Below, piece by piece: positions 35,230-43,889 of a stretch of DNA of 64,000 bases (position 1 is the first letter of the stretch; every line of letters starts with the position of its first letter). Source of the stretch: a delta proteobacterium NaphS2 (GTDB taxonomy: Bacteria; Desulfobacterota; DSM-4660; Desulfatiglandales; Desulfatiglandaceae); NCBI GenBank assembly GCA_000179315.1, contig ADZZ01000606.1:1-64000 (forward strand), in the 5' to 3' direction. The translations under genes were made by a program, and so were the position numbers. Under the pieces are notes generated by a model. The model made no database searches. It worked only from the letters and a program-made list of their open reading frames with translations, and had not been told where the DNA came from.

Positions 35230-37148
35230 CTCAAGTTTGACAGTTAGAAAATTATTATTTTGCTATTTCAGCTAGTTAAAAGACACACGGATTTTGTTGG
35301 CACTACCATCTGACTTTTCCGGTATAGGCTCGACGTCCCGTATTGTAGGCGGCATGGCAACCCCAACAGCCTGGAAAACTTTGCCGCAGACTCCCTTGCT
35401 CTGGCTTCTGATAGCAAGCCGCCTGCCGTTTTCTTCGATGGTGACGGTCTGTAAAGACTTCAGGTCTTGCTTTATTTCCGCCCATTCGAAACGGTGGCCG
35501 GCTTTAACAAGCCTTTGATCCAGTTCCTTTCGAAGTACCAGCGCCAGAAAACTGCAAAATACGTGACCGCGGATCGTCTGATCCTTCTGATGAAATATGG
35601 GACGGGTATCCAGCAGTGATTTGACGTCTCGAAAAACCCTTTCGACACGCCACAACTCCTTGTACTTTAGTGCCACCTTTTCGGGCGAAAGATCCGTGTT
35701 TGTCTGCAGTACCCATTTGCCGTCAAAACGCGCTTCATACGTCACTCGTTTTTCATCGATACGGGCACTGTCCTTCTCGACCTTCAAATACTTCCGGAAC
35801 CCCTTGTTGCCAACAAGGCTTTTGGGTCCCTTTTTGAGTTTTTCAGTGAGCGCCTTGACGATGGCTTCGCGGTCAGCGGCATCTTTTCGCTGCTGGCGAG
35901 GGTTCTGGCAAATGATGTATCGACAACCATCTATTTGAACCTGTTTGACTTTGAGCGGCTCCCGCTTTTTCGGATCGCTGCTTTCAGTGCGAACCTCTTT
36001 GTAACGACCGGGATGGGACAAAACGCGATCTCGAATCTTTTTCACTTTTCGCATGCGGGCTCCCAGGATGTATGGGGTCCGGTTTGTTGGAGACTCGAGT
36101 TGTTCCACCGTATCCGCACTGATCATGCCGCGATCGGCAACAATGCAGACCCGATTGATGGCGAACCGTTTTTTCAGCCTTTCAACGACGGGCAAAAGTG
36201 CAGTAACATCAGCCGTATTTCCTGGCCACATCTCGCAGCAGATTGGCTGGCCTTTATCATCGATGACCGCCCCAACGATCATTTGAACCCGGTCGGGCCG
36301 GTGGTCTTTGCTGAAACCGAATTGGCCGATACTCTCTCCACCGTGCCCTTCAAAGTAGATGGAGGTGGTGTCGAAAAATACCAGGTCCAGATCCGAAAAC
36401 AGATCTCGGCGATGGGAAAAGATCAGTTCCTCCACAAGGTCCTTGTTGCATCTGGGCGAAAAACCGGTACTTTCGTTCTGCACATCGAGCGCTTCACCCA
36501 GGAAACCCATGGCCCGATAGAGATGGTGAAGTTCCAAACCTTCGATGCCTTTGATGATGTAATCCCGACACCAGCGATGACAGAAACGATCCGAACCGGA
36601 TACCAACAATCGGTGAAGGACCGTGAGGAAGATGGCGCGCTCCACATCGAACTCGAACTTACGTCCTTCCAATACCCGGGAAATAGCCTTTCTGATTCCG
36701 GCCTCTTCCCACAGCCGCTCGAAAATCAGCACGGGCCCGATCTTTTTGGAGTCAGCGGAGACATCGCTTTTTCCCGAGATGATCAACAGGGCCTGTTCGG
36801 AGAATCTGGACAATGACCGGATGAGCGTTTCCACCCGGCCCTTTGACTGCAGTTGGTCCATCCGGCCGATGGTAGCGATCACACACTGTCTGACTTTGCC
36901 TTTCTCTTTTTTGTTTTCGACGATTTGCAAATACTGATACTTACCGGACTTCTTGGCACGAGCGAACATTGGGGCCTCCTCATATAAAAGACACCCCTAA
37001 GGTAGAGCCTAACATATTAAATTGTCAATATAACAAATTGATTTCTGTGGCACTACCTTTTTGAGCTCAATTTGAAACCGGAAGTCTTAATATCAGGTAC
37101 TTATCTGCTTTTGGGCGCCCATTTTTTGGGGCAACTGTCAAACTTCAG
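35230..37148 (-). mobile_element. IS1634-type insertion sequence, copy 2
   Basis: The 1919-bp element has ends CTCAAGTTTGACAGTT and AACTGTCAAACTTCAG, flanked by target duplication TTAGG at 35225-35229 and 37149-37153. It is inverted relative to the copy at 13762-15680. Because each copy has its own matched 5-bp duplication, neither has exchanged flanks with the other. Confidence 0.93.
35272..36969 (-). CDS. IS1634-family transposase (copy 2)
   Basis: This 565-residue product differs from copy 1 by one residue near position 28 (VRQCVIA instead of VRQRVIA). The DDE motifs (VFFDTTSIYFEG, CIVADRGMIS, ELWRVERVFRD) are all present. See copy 1 for function. The Arg-to-Cys change lies in the N-terminal region, away from the catalytic core. 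Confidence 0.93.
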   Translation of the reverse strand: MFARAKKSGKYQYLQIVENKKEKGKVRQCVIATIGRMDQLQSKGRVETLIRSLSRFSEQALLIISGKSDVSADSKKIGPVLIFERLWEEAGIRKAISRVLEGRKFEFDVERAIFLTVLHRLLVSGSDRFCHRWCRDYIIKGIEGLELHHLYRAMGFLGEALDVQNESTGFSPRCNKDLVEELIFSHRRDLFSDLDLVFFDTTSIYFEGHGGESIGQFGFSKDHRPDRVQMIVGAVIDDKGQPICCEMWPGNTADVTALLPVVERLKKRFAINRVCIVADRGMISADTVEQLESPTNRTPYILGARMRKVKKIRDRVLSHPGRYKEVRTESSDPKKREPLKVKQVQIDGCRYIICQNPRQQRKDAADREAIVKALTEKLKKGPKSLVGNKGFRKYLKVEKDSARIDEKRVTYEARFDGKWVLQTNTDLSPEKVALKYKELWRVERVFRDVKSLLDTRPIFHQKDQTIRGHVFCSFLALVLRKELDQRLVKAGHRFEWAEIKQDLKSLQTVTIEENGRRLAIRSQSKGVCGKVFQAVGVAMPPTIRDVEPIPEKSDGSANKIRVSFN

Positions 37149-37284
37149 TTAGGATCACATCATTCCCTCCGTGCTTCATCGGCAGGATTACGAACCCAAC
37201 CTTCTGCTCACTGTCCAGGTCTGCTTCTTTGAATTTTAAATCAATCTCCCCCATCCATGTCCTGTTGGGGATTGATATCTCCAT

Positions 37285-37620
37285 GATTCATCCTCCATTC
37301 ATAATTTTCATTTTAACTTAAATTACATTTTACTCCACGAAAAAAAATGCCATAAGGGTTATTTTTTTACGGACTTACGACAAAAATGTAGGCGTGCCTA
37401 ATGCGGCTGTAATAAAAGTGGCGACCTCATCGGTGTTTTTTCCGAGTTAGGTTTTCAATATGCCAGCCGAACCACCTCGCCCCGGGAATGTTGGTTTCTT
37501 CTATGGGGCATTTTTCGGTTGACTTTTCTGATCATGCTTCTATGATGATTCCCGTCATGGCAAAATCCATGGCCCGGTTTAGCAGCCGGAATTTCTCAAG
37601 GTGCGTAAGCGCCTACCAGT
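37285..37620. other. AT-rich leader region between the split hypothetical gene and a structured RNA candidate
   Basis: No credible gene. The AT-rich part (37300-37375) probably contains the promoter of the split minus-strand gene. The GC-richer part, 37440-37600, gives no protein-like frame. Confidence 0.3.
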
Positions 37621-37750
37621 TTCACACGGCGCTATTTTTTTGCCCGTGTGAACCTTCTGGCGGGTTGTGTGCGGGAGCCTTCGGGCTCACCGGTGTCCTT
37701 GAGACCGGTCTGCTAACCGTATGCAGCCCGCCTCTTTTTTACCCAAAAAG
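37621..37750 (+). ncRNA. Structured RNA candidate with UUCG hairpin and terminator-like end
   Basis: A 9-bp hairpin TTCACACGG/CCGTGTGAA (37621-37652) is followed by a closed domain. Its outer helix is GGCGGG (37659-37664) with CCCGCC (37737-37742). Inside are hairpin GAGCC-TTCG-GGCTC (37675-37688) and a second hairpin ACCGGT...ACCGGT (37689-37709). A TCTTTTTT tract follows the outer helix. The C(UUCG)G loop makes the plus strand the likely one. I cannot match it to a named RNA family. It lies just outside the transposon end at 37784. Confidence 0.5.
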
Positions 37751-37858
37751 GAGAGGCGGATATTTCAAATCCCCAATACAAGGCTTCAACGCTAATCTTA
37801 ACCGAACCAGCCTTGCTAATGAAAACTGAACCATTGGGGCTTTGAACTTAAACCTCAA

Positions 37859-38077
37859 TTGGAGTTGTGTGGTCTGCCGAGACTTAGATCCCTTGAGCGA
37901 AACTGGTTCACGGATGGGTTTCTGTTGTGGGAGACAGTTTTGAACGGGATCAAGACACGCGAAAATATTGAACGAAAAAAAGACAGCGGAAGAGAGATTC
38001 AGTTTACTTTCGTGGAGTTATGTGGAAAATCTGCATTTGGTTCCATTTTCGGGTATGATTTTGGGGAGTTAATATAG
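37859..38077 (+). CDS. Small ORF of unknown function in transposon end
   Basis: A 72-codon ORF with TTG start and GGAG only inside the frame. Its sequence (LPRLRSLERNWFTDGFLLWE and so on) looks protein-like, but no family is recognised. Both copies in the window keep it open. It ends before a weak hairpin and the strong terminator at 38120, so it could be a separate transcript. Confidence 0.3.
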   Translation: MELCGLPRLRSLERNWFTDGFLLWETVLNGIKTRENIERKKDSGREIQFTFVELCGKSAFGSIFGYDFGELI

Positions 38078-38119
38078 ACCCACTGAGCGATGGGGGGTCT
38101 GATTTATTAAAAAAGGTAA

Positions 38120-38152
38120 GGCCCGAAGTTGCCGCTTCGGGCCTCTTTTTTT
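38120..38152 (+). terminator. Rho-independent terminator inside the transposon end
   Basis: GGCCCGAAG (38120-38128) pairs with CTTCGGGCC (38135-38143), followed by TCTTTTTTT. It lies upstream of the zinc-ribbon gene and would stop transcription entering from outside the element. The transposon genes therefore need a promoter between 38152 and about 38260. Confidence 0.85.
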
Positions 38153-38301
38153 GGGAAAAACAGAAGCAGACCGTCTTCCCCGGACAATATAAAGCATACC
38201 CATCATAGGTCTGCTTTTGATCCTTTTCAAGATCAAAGGCGTCATGCCCTTAAGGCTTCTAAAAAAAAATCCAGTGTAAAAGTTGTGGATTCATTTTCCA
38301 T

Positions 38302-38643
38302 GTGTGCCGGAGCTGTTTCAGAGGCCAGGCGTACTGTAGCGATCAATGTCGTGAACAAGCCCGCACGGAACAGCGACGACAAGCACAACGCCGTTACCGG
38401 CAAACAGAAAAAGGCCGCAAAGCCCATCGGAGGGCGGAACGTCGGCGAAGAATAAAAAAAAGTAAAAAAACCGTGGATGATCAGGGTTCAACACCCCCGT
38501 CATCCGGTGATAAGGTGCCCTCCAGGTGGTCCGGCGTGGGTCCGAGATGCCGTTTTTGCGGCTCATGGGGTGTTATTGTGAAAGATTTTCCCCGCCGAGG
38601 CTACGGCAATCATCCACAAACTGTTCCGGAGGTGTTCACATGA
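38302..38643 (+). CDS. Zinc-ribbon accessory protein of five-gene transposon
   Basis: Translation from GTG at 38302 gives 113 residues: CRSCFRGQAYCSDQCREQAR, an Arg/Gln-rich helix, KKTVDDQGS, then a second Cys pair (RCRFCGSWG). In-frame codons just upstream add QCKSCGFIFHV, completing a four-cysteine knuckle, but there is no ATG before a TAA at 38260. An A9 run sits at that point, so the true start, or frameshifting from an upstream ATG, is unresolved. Similar CRSCxRGxxYCSxxC proteins commonly precede transposase genes. The stop overlaps the next start (ATGA). Confidence 0.6.
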   Translation: MCRSCFRGQAYCSDQCREQARTEQRRQAQRRYRQTEKGRKAHRRAERRRRIKKSKKTVDDQGSTPPSSGDKVPSRWSGVGPRCRFCGSWGVIVKDFPRRGYGNHPQTVPEVFT

Positions 38644-39059
38644 TGGTTAAAAAGCCTCTTTTTCCAAAACGAATACGCAAAATCGCCGGCGGTTTTGCCT
38701 TTATTGAACATCGCTTTTTGCGAAAGGGTTTTTGGGAGAGCCTGAGTCATATTGAACTGCTGCTCTACATTTTTCTGGTGGTGGTATCTGACAAAAACGG
38801 GCTGTCTTATTACGGCTACGACAAAATCTGCCGGATTCTAAGGGTGGATGCAGATCAATATATCAATGCCCGTAATCGCTTGCTGGACAAGGACCTGATT
38901 GGATTTGACGGCCGTGTGTTTCAGGTGCTTTCCCTTCCGGATCGTCCAGTGATCGTGAAACCTGTGAAGGAAGTCCGGAACGGGGGATGGTTCAGTCTTG
39001 GAGAAACCGTACAGGAAATCATTCGGGAGAAAGGACGTGGGATCAACCCGAACAGTTGA
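38640..39059 (+). CDS. Winged-helix-like accessory protein of five-gene transposon
   Basis: The ATG at 38640 follows GGAGGTGTTCAC and overlaps the zinc-ribbon stop. The 139-residue product starts with a basic PKRIRKIAGGFAFIEHRFLR block, then a hydrophobic helix LSHIELLLYIFLVVVSDKNG and a helix-turn-helix-like part (YYGYDKICRILRVDADQYIN). NRLLDKDLIGFDGRVFQVLS forms the wing. It is homologous by eye to the protein at 3868-4251 of the other transposon. The layout resembles small replication-initiator or regulator winged helices. DNA binding is inferred. Confidence 0.7.
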   Translation: MMVKKPLFPKRIRKIAGGFAFIEHRFLRKGFWESLSHIELLLYIFLVVVSDKNGLSYYGYDKICRILRVDADQYINARNRLLDKDLIGFDGRVFQVLSLPDRPVIVKPVKEVRNGGWFSLGETVQEIIREKGRGINPNS

Positions 39060-39921
39060 TATTCATCTGCTGGAATTGCGCTACGCTCATTGCCGGATCA
39101 TGAACCACCAGGCTTTAAAGCAATTGCGGGATTCCATCGAAACTTACGGGCAAATCGTTCCGGCCCTGGTTGTTACAGAGAAAGACAAACTGATTCTGGT
39201 TGATGGGTACTTGCGTGTTCGAGCGCTTCGTGCCTGCGGAAAGGACCAAATATGTGTCCATTTATCAGAAGAAAACGAACAAAATGCCATGTTTTCGCTT
39301 TTGGCCAAAACCAATGAACGGCAATGGGAAGCCATTGAGCAGTCGGTTTTGCTTCAGGAATTACATCGGCGGTTCGGGTGCAGCCTCTCCCATATCGCAG
39401 CCCGGATAGGACGCGACAAAAGTTTTGTGAAACGACGGCTTGATCTGGTTGAGGCCCTGCCTGAAAATATTTTGAAAGCCGTGATTTCAGGAACGCTTTC
39501 AACCTGGAGTGCCAGCCGTGTCATGGCGCCGTTGGCGCGCGCCAACATTAAAGACGCACAAAAACTGATGGCCCACCTGGAAAATGAACCTTTATCCACG
39601 AGGGAACTGGCCCATTTTTACGAACATTACCAAAAAAGCAACCGGTCTGTTCGAGACCGCATGCTGGAAAATCCCTTTCTTTTCATAAAGGTTCAAAATG
39701 AAAGAATCCAATCCGAACAGGCCAAGGAGATTCATGACGGACCGGAAGGCAAATGGTTCAAGGATATTAAAATGGTATATGCTGTGCTCGGACGTCTGCT
39801 GAAAACCGTTTCCCATGTCCATTATCCAAAAAGCGATCCATTTAAGAAACAAACCCTGAAAGCCTGGGTGAACAAAGTCGAAAATCAGGCGGCAAAACTC
39901 AAAAAAGAGATAGAGCCATGA
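39037..39921 (+). CDS. ParB-like protein encoded by IS21-like transposon
   Basis: I prefer GTG at 39037, preceded by GGGAGAAAGGAC; a start at 38998 is also possible. The 294-residue protein has a ParB/Srx N-terminal fold: VDIHLLELRYAHCRI, LRDSIETYGQIVPALVV and LVDGYLRVRALRACG, the place of the ParB CTP-binding GERRxRA box. A KorB-type helix-turn-helix follows (CSLSHIAARIGRDKSFVKRR, then LDLVEALPENIL). A partner ParA is absent. In the operon it lies directly before istA (ATGA overlap), suggesting a role in transposition, target choice or end binding rather than partition. That is inference. Confidence 0.85.
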   Translation: MGSTRTVDIHLLELRYAHCRIMNHQALKQLRDSIETYGQIVPALVVTEKDKLILVDGYLRVRALRACGKDQICVHLSEENEQNAMFSLLAKTNERQWEAIEQSVLLQELHRRFGCSLSHIAARIGRDKSFVKRRLDLVEALPENILKAVISGTLSTWSASRVMAPLARANIKDAQKLMAHLENEPLSTRELAHFYEHYQKSNRSVRDRMLENPFLFIKVQNERIQSEQAKEIHDGPEGKWFKDIKMVYAVLGRLLKTVSHVHYPKSDPFKKQTLKAWVNKVENQAAKLKKEIEP

Positions 39922-41386
39922 TCAGACAATCCAAAAAAGATGCCATTTTGGAACTGAAAAATACCGGTATGAGTTTGCGCAAAATCGCCCGAACGCTCAA
40001 GGTCAGCCGAAATACCATCACGAAGATCTTAAAGGATCCGGATGAAGCAGCACCCCACAGAGAATCCCGGCATGAAGAACATGTCCCTTTAATCCGCGAT
40101 CTTTTCAAGGAATGCAAAGGAAATGCCGTGCGAGTGGCGGAGGAACTGGAAAGCCGCCATCAGATCACGATTCCTTATCAAAGTCTGACCTGGATCATGA
40201 GAAAACACGAGATCCGGAAGCGAAAAAAAAGACGCGCGGGACAATACCATTTTAAACCCGGTCAGGAGATGCAGCATGATACGTCACCCCATCAGGTTAC
40301 CATTGATGGGAAAAAAGTATCGGCCCAGTGCGCTTCCCTGACACTGGCCTTTTCCCGAAAGCTTTTTATTCAGTATTACCCGCGTTTCACCCGGTTTGAG
40401 TGCAAGGTTTTTCTGTCAAAAGCCTTCGATTTTATGGATGGGGTGTGTTCCCGGTGCATCGTTGACAATACCAGTGTTATTGTGGCCGGCGGCACCGGAC
40501 CTGACGCATTGATTGCACCTGAGATGAAATACTTCGCTGATATGTATCAAACCGGGTTTGTGGCCCATGCCGTAGGCGATGCCAATCGAAGTGCCCGCGT
40601 GGAAAGGCCTTTTCATTTTGTGGAAAATAACTTTCTTCCTGGAAGAACCTTTGTCAGCTGGCATGATTTGAACCGGCAGGCCATCGACTGGTGCCGGAAC
40701 ACCAGCGACAAAACGTTCAAACGGGCTTTGGGAATGATACCGGATGAGGCCTATATCATTGAAAAACCGCATCTCATTGATTTACCCCCATACCGGCCGC
40801 CGGTCTATGTGGCAAAACACCGGGTCGTCGATATCGAGGGATATGTGCATTTGGACACCAACCGTTATTCCGTCCCTGAAGCACTGATTGGAAAATCCCT
40901 GGAAGTTCAGAAACACTGGCGCAAGGTCATCGTTTATGACAAAAGCCGGAACGTGGCGGAACATGACCGTATTCTGGATAAACGTGATACGCGAACAACT
41001 GTGCCGGGACATCATGTTCCGATTCGAAGAAAAAAGGATGCCCGGGTCCCTTCAAAAGAAGAACAGCTGTTGGTGGGAAATGATGCCGTTCTGGATGCGT
41101 ATGTGGCCGAACTGAAGAAAAGAAGCCATGGTCGTGGCGTGGTCAAGTTACGCCGTCTGCTGCATCTGCAACGGACTTATCCCGGTGAGCCTTTTCTCAA
41201 AGCCGTAAGACAGGCCCTTAAGTATCGACTTTTTGATCTGTCCCGTCTGGAAAACATCATTGGTTTCGCTAACCTAAAACTGACCCCCTAAAGGCCAAAA
41301 CGACAACCTAAAATTGACCCCCCTGAGTGGACCTCTGGTAAGAAGGATTGCTAAATATCAATCCTATGCTGGAGGCAGAAAGGAGA

Positions 41387-42889
41387 ATGCTCACGGTGGA
41401 TCAATACAGCTACATACGGACGGCACATAGGGTTTATGGCAAAGCCATAAAACAAATTGCCCGGGAGACGGGACATTCCAAAAATACAGTTAAGAAGGTT
41501 CTTCGGGGAGAATACAGCGGTTATAAGCCAAGGATTGGACAAGCATACCCTGTTTTGGCCCCCTATATTAGAACCATCGACCGATGGTTGAAGGATGATA
41601 AGGATCGTCCCAAAAAGCAGCGGCATACGGCGGTGCGGGTTTTTAATCGTCTCAAACAGGAGCATGCTTTTCAAGGATCTGAGACAACTGTCCGGCGATA
41701 TGTTCGCGAGGCAAAATTGAGATTGGGCGTTAGTGGTCGTGAGGTATTTATACCATCAGATCCACAGACCGGCGTCGAAGCCGAGGTGGACTGGGGAAAC
41801 TGCATTGCCATTTTAGGGGGTGTCGAAACACGGCTGAAACTCTTTTGCATGCGATCCAAATTTTCCGGAAAGCATTTGGTTCGGTGTTATCCCTGCGAGC
41901 GGCAACAGGCCTTTTTTGACGGTCATATAAAAGGGTTCTCATTTTTTGGCGGTGTTTTTCCTGTCCTAATCTATGACAACCTAACAACCGCGGTCCAAAA
42001 GATACTGCGTGGGAAAAATCGTGTTCTCCAGGAGTCGTATGACAAGTTCCGGGGGTACTACAATTTTGAGCCCCGGTTCTGCAATCGGGGTCAAGGTCAT
42101 GAAAAAGGCGGTGTCGAGGGTTTGGTGGGATATGCACGACGCAACTACATGGTTCCTGTTCCAAAGTCCGATTCCCTGGAAGAACTGAACCAAAGACTTC
42201 TCAAAGATTGTCTTTCCTATGGCGGTCATCAAATTGACGGCAGGGAGCACACGGTCAATGAACTGTATGAGAAGGAAAAGGGGGATCTGTTGTCCCTGCC
42301 GGACATCCAGTTCAGCAGCCTTGAAACCGCAGGCTGCAAGGTGGATAAATACTCCACGGTCATGGTGGATAAGAATCGATATTCGGTCCCAACAGCGTAT
42401 GCCTATTGTAAAGTCCGTGTGGTTTTATATGTGGATGAGGTGGAGATATTTTACGGAAGCAAAAAAATCGCATCACATGGGCGACTTTTTGGGAACAACA
42501 AATGGAGTCTTCTCCCTGAGCATTATCTTGAACTGATTTTAAAGCGGCCCCAGGCATTTGAATCAGCCCGTGTTATCAGGCAATGGCGTTCGAACTGGCC
42601 TGTTTGTCTGGAACGGCTTTTGGATAAATTCTGCCAAAAGCAGGGATATACCAAAGGTGTCAAGGAGTTCATTCTGGTTTTGATGCTCTACAAAGGCCAC
42701 TCTGCCGAAGCCATCGAATCGGCAGTTGAGACGGCGCTATCATCGGGGGCGGGCTCCAGCCAGGCCGTTAAACACATCTTAATCCATAGAGAATGTGGCA
42801 GGGATCAATCGTTTTCAGCCCTGGAAAACTGGCAGACCTTTCCGGCTCCGGACGTATCCATTTACGGACAGATCGGAGGTGGACGATGA
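41387..42889 (+). CDS. istA: IS21-family transposase IstA (nested element)
   Basis: I place the start at the ATG at 41387 because GGAGG lies 11 bases before it and the protein then begins MLTVDQYSYIRTAHRVYGKA, the common IS21 N-terminus. In-frame starts at 41348 and 41366 are alternatives. The 500-residue transposase has a helix-turn-helix (IKQIARETGHSKNTVKKVLR) and a DDE core with D135 (EVDWGN), Asp in LIYDNLTTAV and Glu in EKGGVEGLVGYARR. The C-terminal beta-barrel region contains DKNRYSVPTAYAYCK. It overlaps istB as ATGA. Intact. Confidence 0.93.
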   Translation: MLTVDQYSYIRTAHRVYGKAIKQIARETGHSKNTVKKVLRGEYSGYKPRIGQAYPVLAPYIRTIDRWLKDDKDRPKKQRHTAVRVFNRLKQEHAFQGSETTVRRYVREAKLRLGVSGREVFIPSDPQTGVEAEVDWGNCIAILGGVETRLKLFCMRSKFSGKHLVRCYPCERQQAFFDGHIKGFSFFGGVFPVLIYDNLTTAVQKILRGKNRVLQESYDKFRGYYNFEPRFCNRGQGHEKGGVEGLVGYARRNYMVPVPKSDSLEELNQRLLKDCLSYGGHQIDGREHTVNELYEKEKGDLLSLPDIQFSSLETAGCKVDKYSTVMVDKNRYSVPTAYAYCKVRVVLYVDEVEIFYGSKKIASHGRLFGNNKWSLLPEHYLELILKRPQAFESARVIRQWRSNWPVCLERLLDKFCQKQGYTKGVKEFILVLMLYKGHSAEAIESAVETALSSGAGSSQAVKHILIHRECGRDQSFSALENWQTFPAPDVSIYGQIGGGR

Positions 42890-43641
42890 ACGCCGGTATG
42901 AAAGCACTCTTAATTGAGAATCTCAAAAAATTGAAACTGTCCACGATGCTCCGTGAGCTGGAGGGCGTGATCCGTCAAGCGAATCAGGAGAGCCTGAGTT
43001 ATGAGGAATTCCTTTTAAATCTGAGTGAGGCCGAAGTTCAGACCCGACAGGAGAATGGCCGCAAAAGGCGACTGCAGGAGGCCAAATTCCCCATCTTAAA
43101 GCCAATGGAAACATTCGATTTTGATGCAGCTCCCGGACTGGACGTCCGGCTCATGAAGGAGCTTGCCAATTGCGATTACGTGAAAAAAAACCGCAATATA
43201 ATTTTTGCTGGGAAAAGCGGCGCCGGGAAAACGCACCTATCCACAGCTTTGGGCATGGAGGCTTGCAAGCAGGGAATCAGGTCCCGTTTTGTCACCGGCT
43301 GCGGCCTAGCCAATGAACTTATTGAAGCCAGAGATGAAAAACAGTTAGGCCGAGCAGTCAAACGGTATGCCTCTTACGGACTGCTCATTATTGATGAACT
43401 GGGATACATTCCTTTTTCCAAGGAAGGGGCACAGCTGATTTTCCAAATATTGGCGGAACGTCACGAAAGAAAATCCGTCATCATAACCACCAATAAGGGA
43501 TTTGGAGACTGGACGGAAATATTTGGTGATCCCAGTATGACGGCAGCGCTGCTGGATCGGGTAACGCATAAGGCCCACATCATCAATTGCGACTGGGACA
43601 GTTACCGTTTAAAGGAAACATTGAAAAGGAGCCCCAAATGA
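42886..43641 (+). CDS. istB: IstB-like ATPase (nested element)
   Basis: The ATG at 42886 follows GGAGGTGGACG. The 251-residue AAA+ helper has a helical N-terminus (ENLKKLKLSTMLRELEGVIR), Walker A GKSGAGKTHLS near residue 108 and Walker B LLIIDELGYIPF near residue 170. It works with the upstream transposase in target selection. It ends in an ATGA overlap with the next small gene. Complete and of normal size. Confidence 0.93.
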   Translation: MNAGMKALLIENLKKLKLSTMLRELEGVIRQANQESLSYEEFLLNLSEAEVQTRQENGRKRRLQEAKFPILKPMETFDFDAAPGLDVRLMKELANCDYVKKNRNIIFAGKSGAGKTHLSTALGMEACKQGIRSRFVTGCGLANELIEARDEKQLGRAVKRYASYGLLIIDELGYIPFSKEGAQLIFQILAERHERKSVIITTNKGFGDWTEIFGDPSMTAALLDRVTHKAHIINCDWDSYRLKETLKRSPK

Positions 43642-43889
43642 AAGAAATCACTATATACAATACGTTAAAGGGCAGGCTGGAAACAGTCAGTTTTGAGTTT
43701 ACAGATGAAAACACCACCTGGTTTGATGACCTTGAGGATTACTATATTTACAGGATCGCAGATGCGTTCGGCGGACTCCTGGTCCAAGAAACCGGATATA
43801 CTTATCCGATTCTAATTGGTGACGTATCGCGGTCTGAAATTGGGAAAAGTCAGGAGAAAGCACTGGAGTTGTTGAAGCAAATAACTTAA
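43638..43889 (+). CDS. Accessory 83-residue protein coupled to istB
   Basis: The ATG at 43638 overlaps the istB stop and follows AAGGAGCCCCAA. The product is acidic, with a beta-rich start (MKEITIYNTLKGRLETVSFE), an aromatic segment TTWFDDLEDYYIYRIADAFG and a helical end. The translational coupling and its position inside the transposon borders indicate a third gene of the IS element, perhaps a regulator. No known family is recognised. Confidence 0.6.
   Translation: MKEITIYNTLKGRLETVSFEFTDENTTWFDDLEDYYIYRIADAFGGLLVQETGYTYPILIGDVSRSEIGKSQEKALELLKQIT

Larger units (their letters stand above)
35085..37284 (-). pseudogene. Small hypothetical gene split by IS1634-type copy 2
   Basis: The ATG at 37284 follows GGAGGATGAATC and opens a frame reading MEISIPNRTWMGEIDLKFKE, then VGFVILPMKHGGNDVIL, which stops making sense at the insertion. 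Joining 37284-37149 to 35224-35085 (removing the element and one copy of TTAGG) gives exactly 92 codons. They end REDVE-like (RSRGDVEALSKSLVL) at TAG. The 91-residue product is unknown. The clean join shows that the insertion is recent. Confidence 0.75.

Noticed and set aside
38129-38455. 108-codon frame starting inside the transposon terminator
   Set aside because: Its ATG lies within the terminator hairpin, so it would not be translated from a normal transcript. The zinc-ribbon gene is in another frame.
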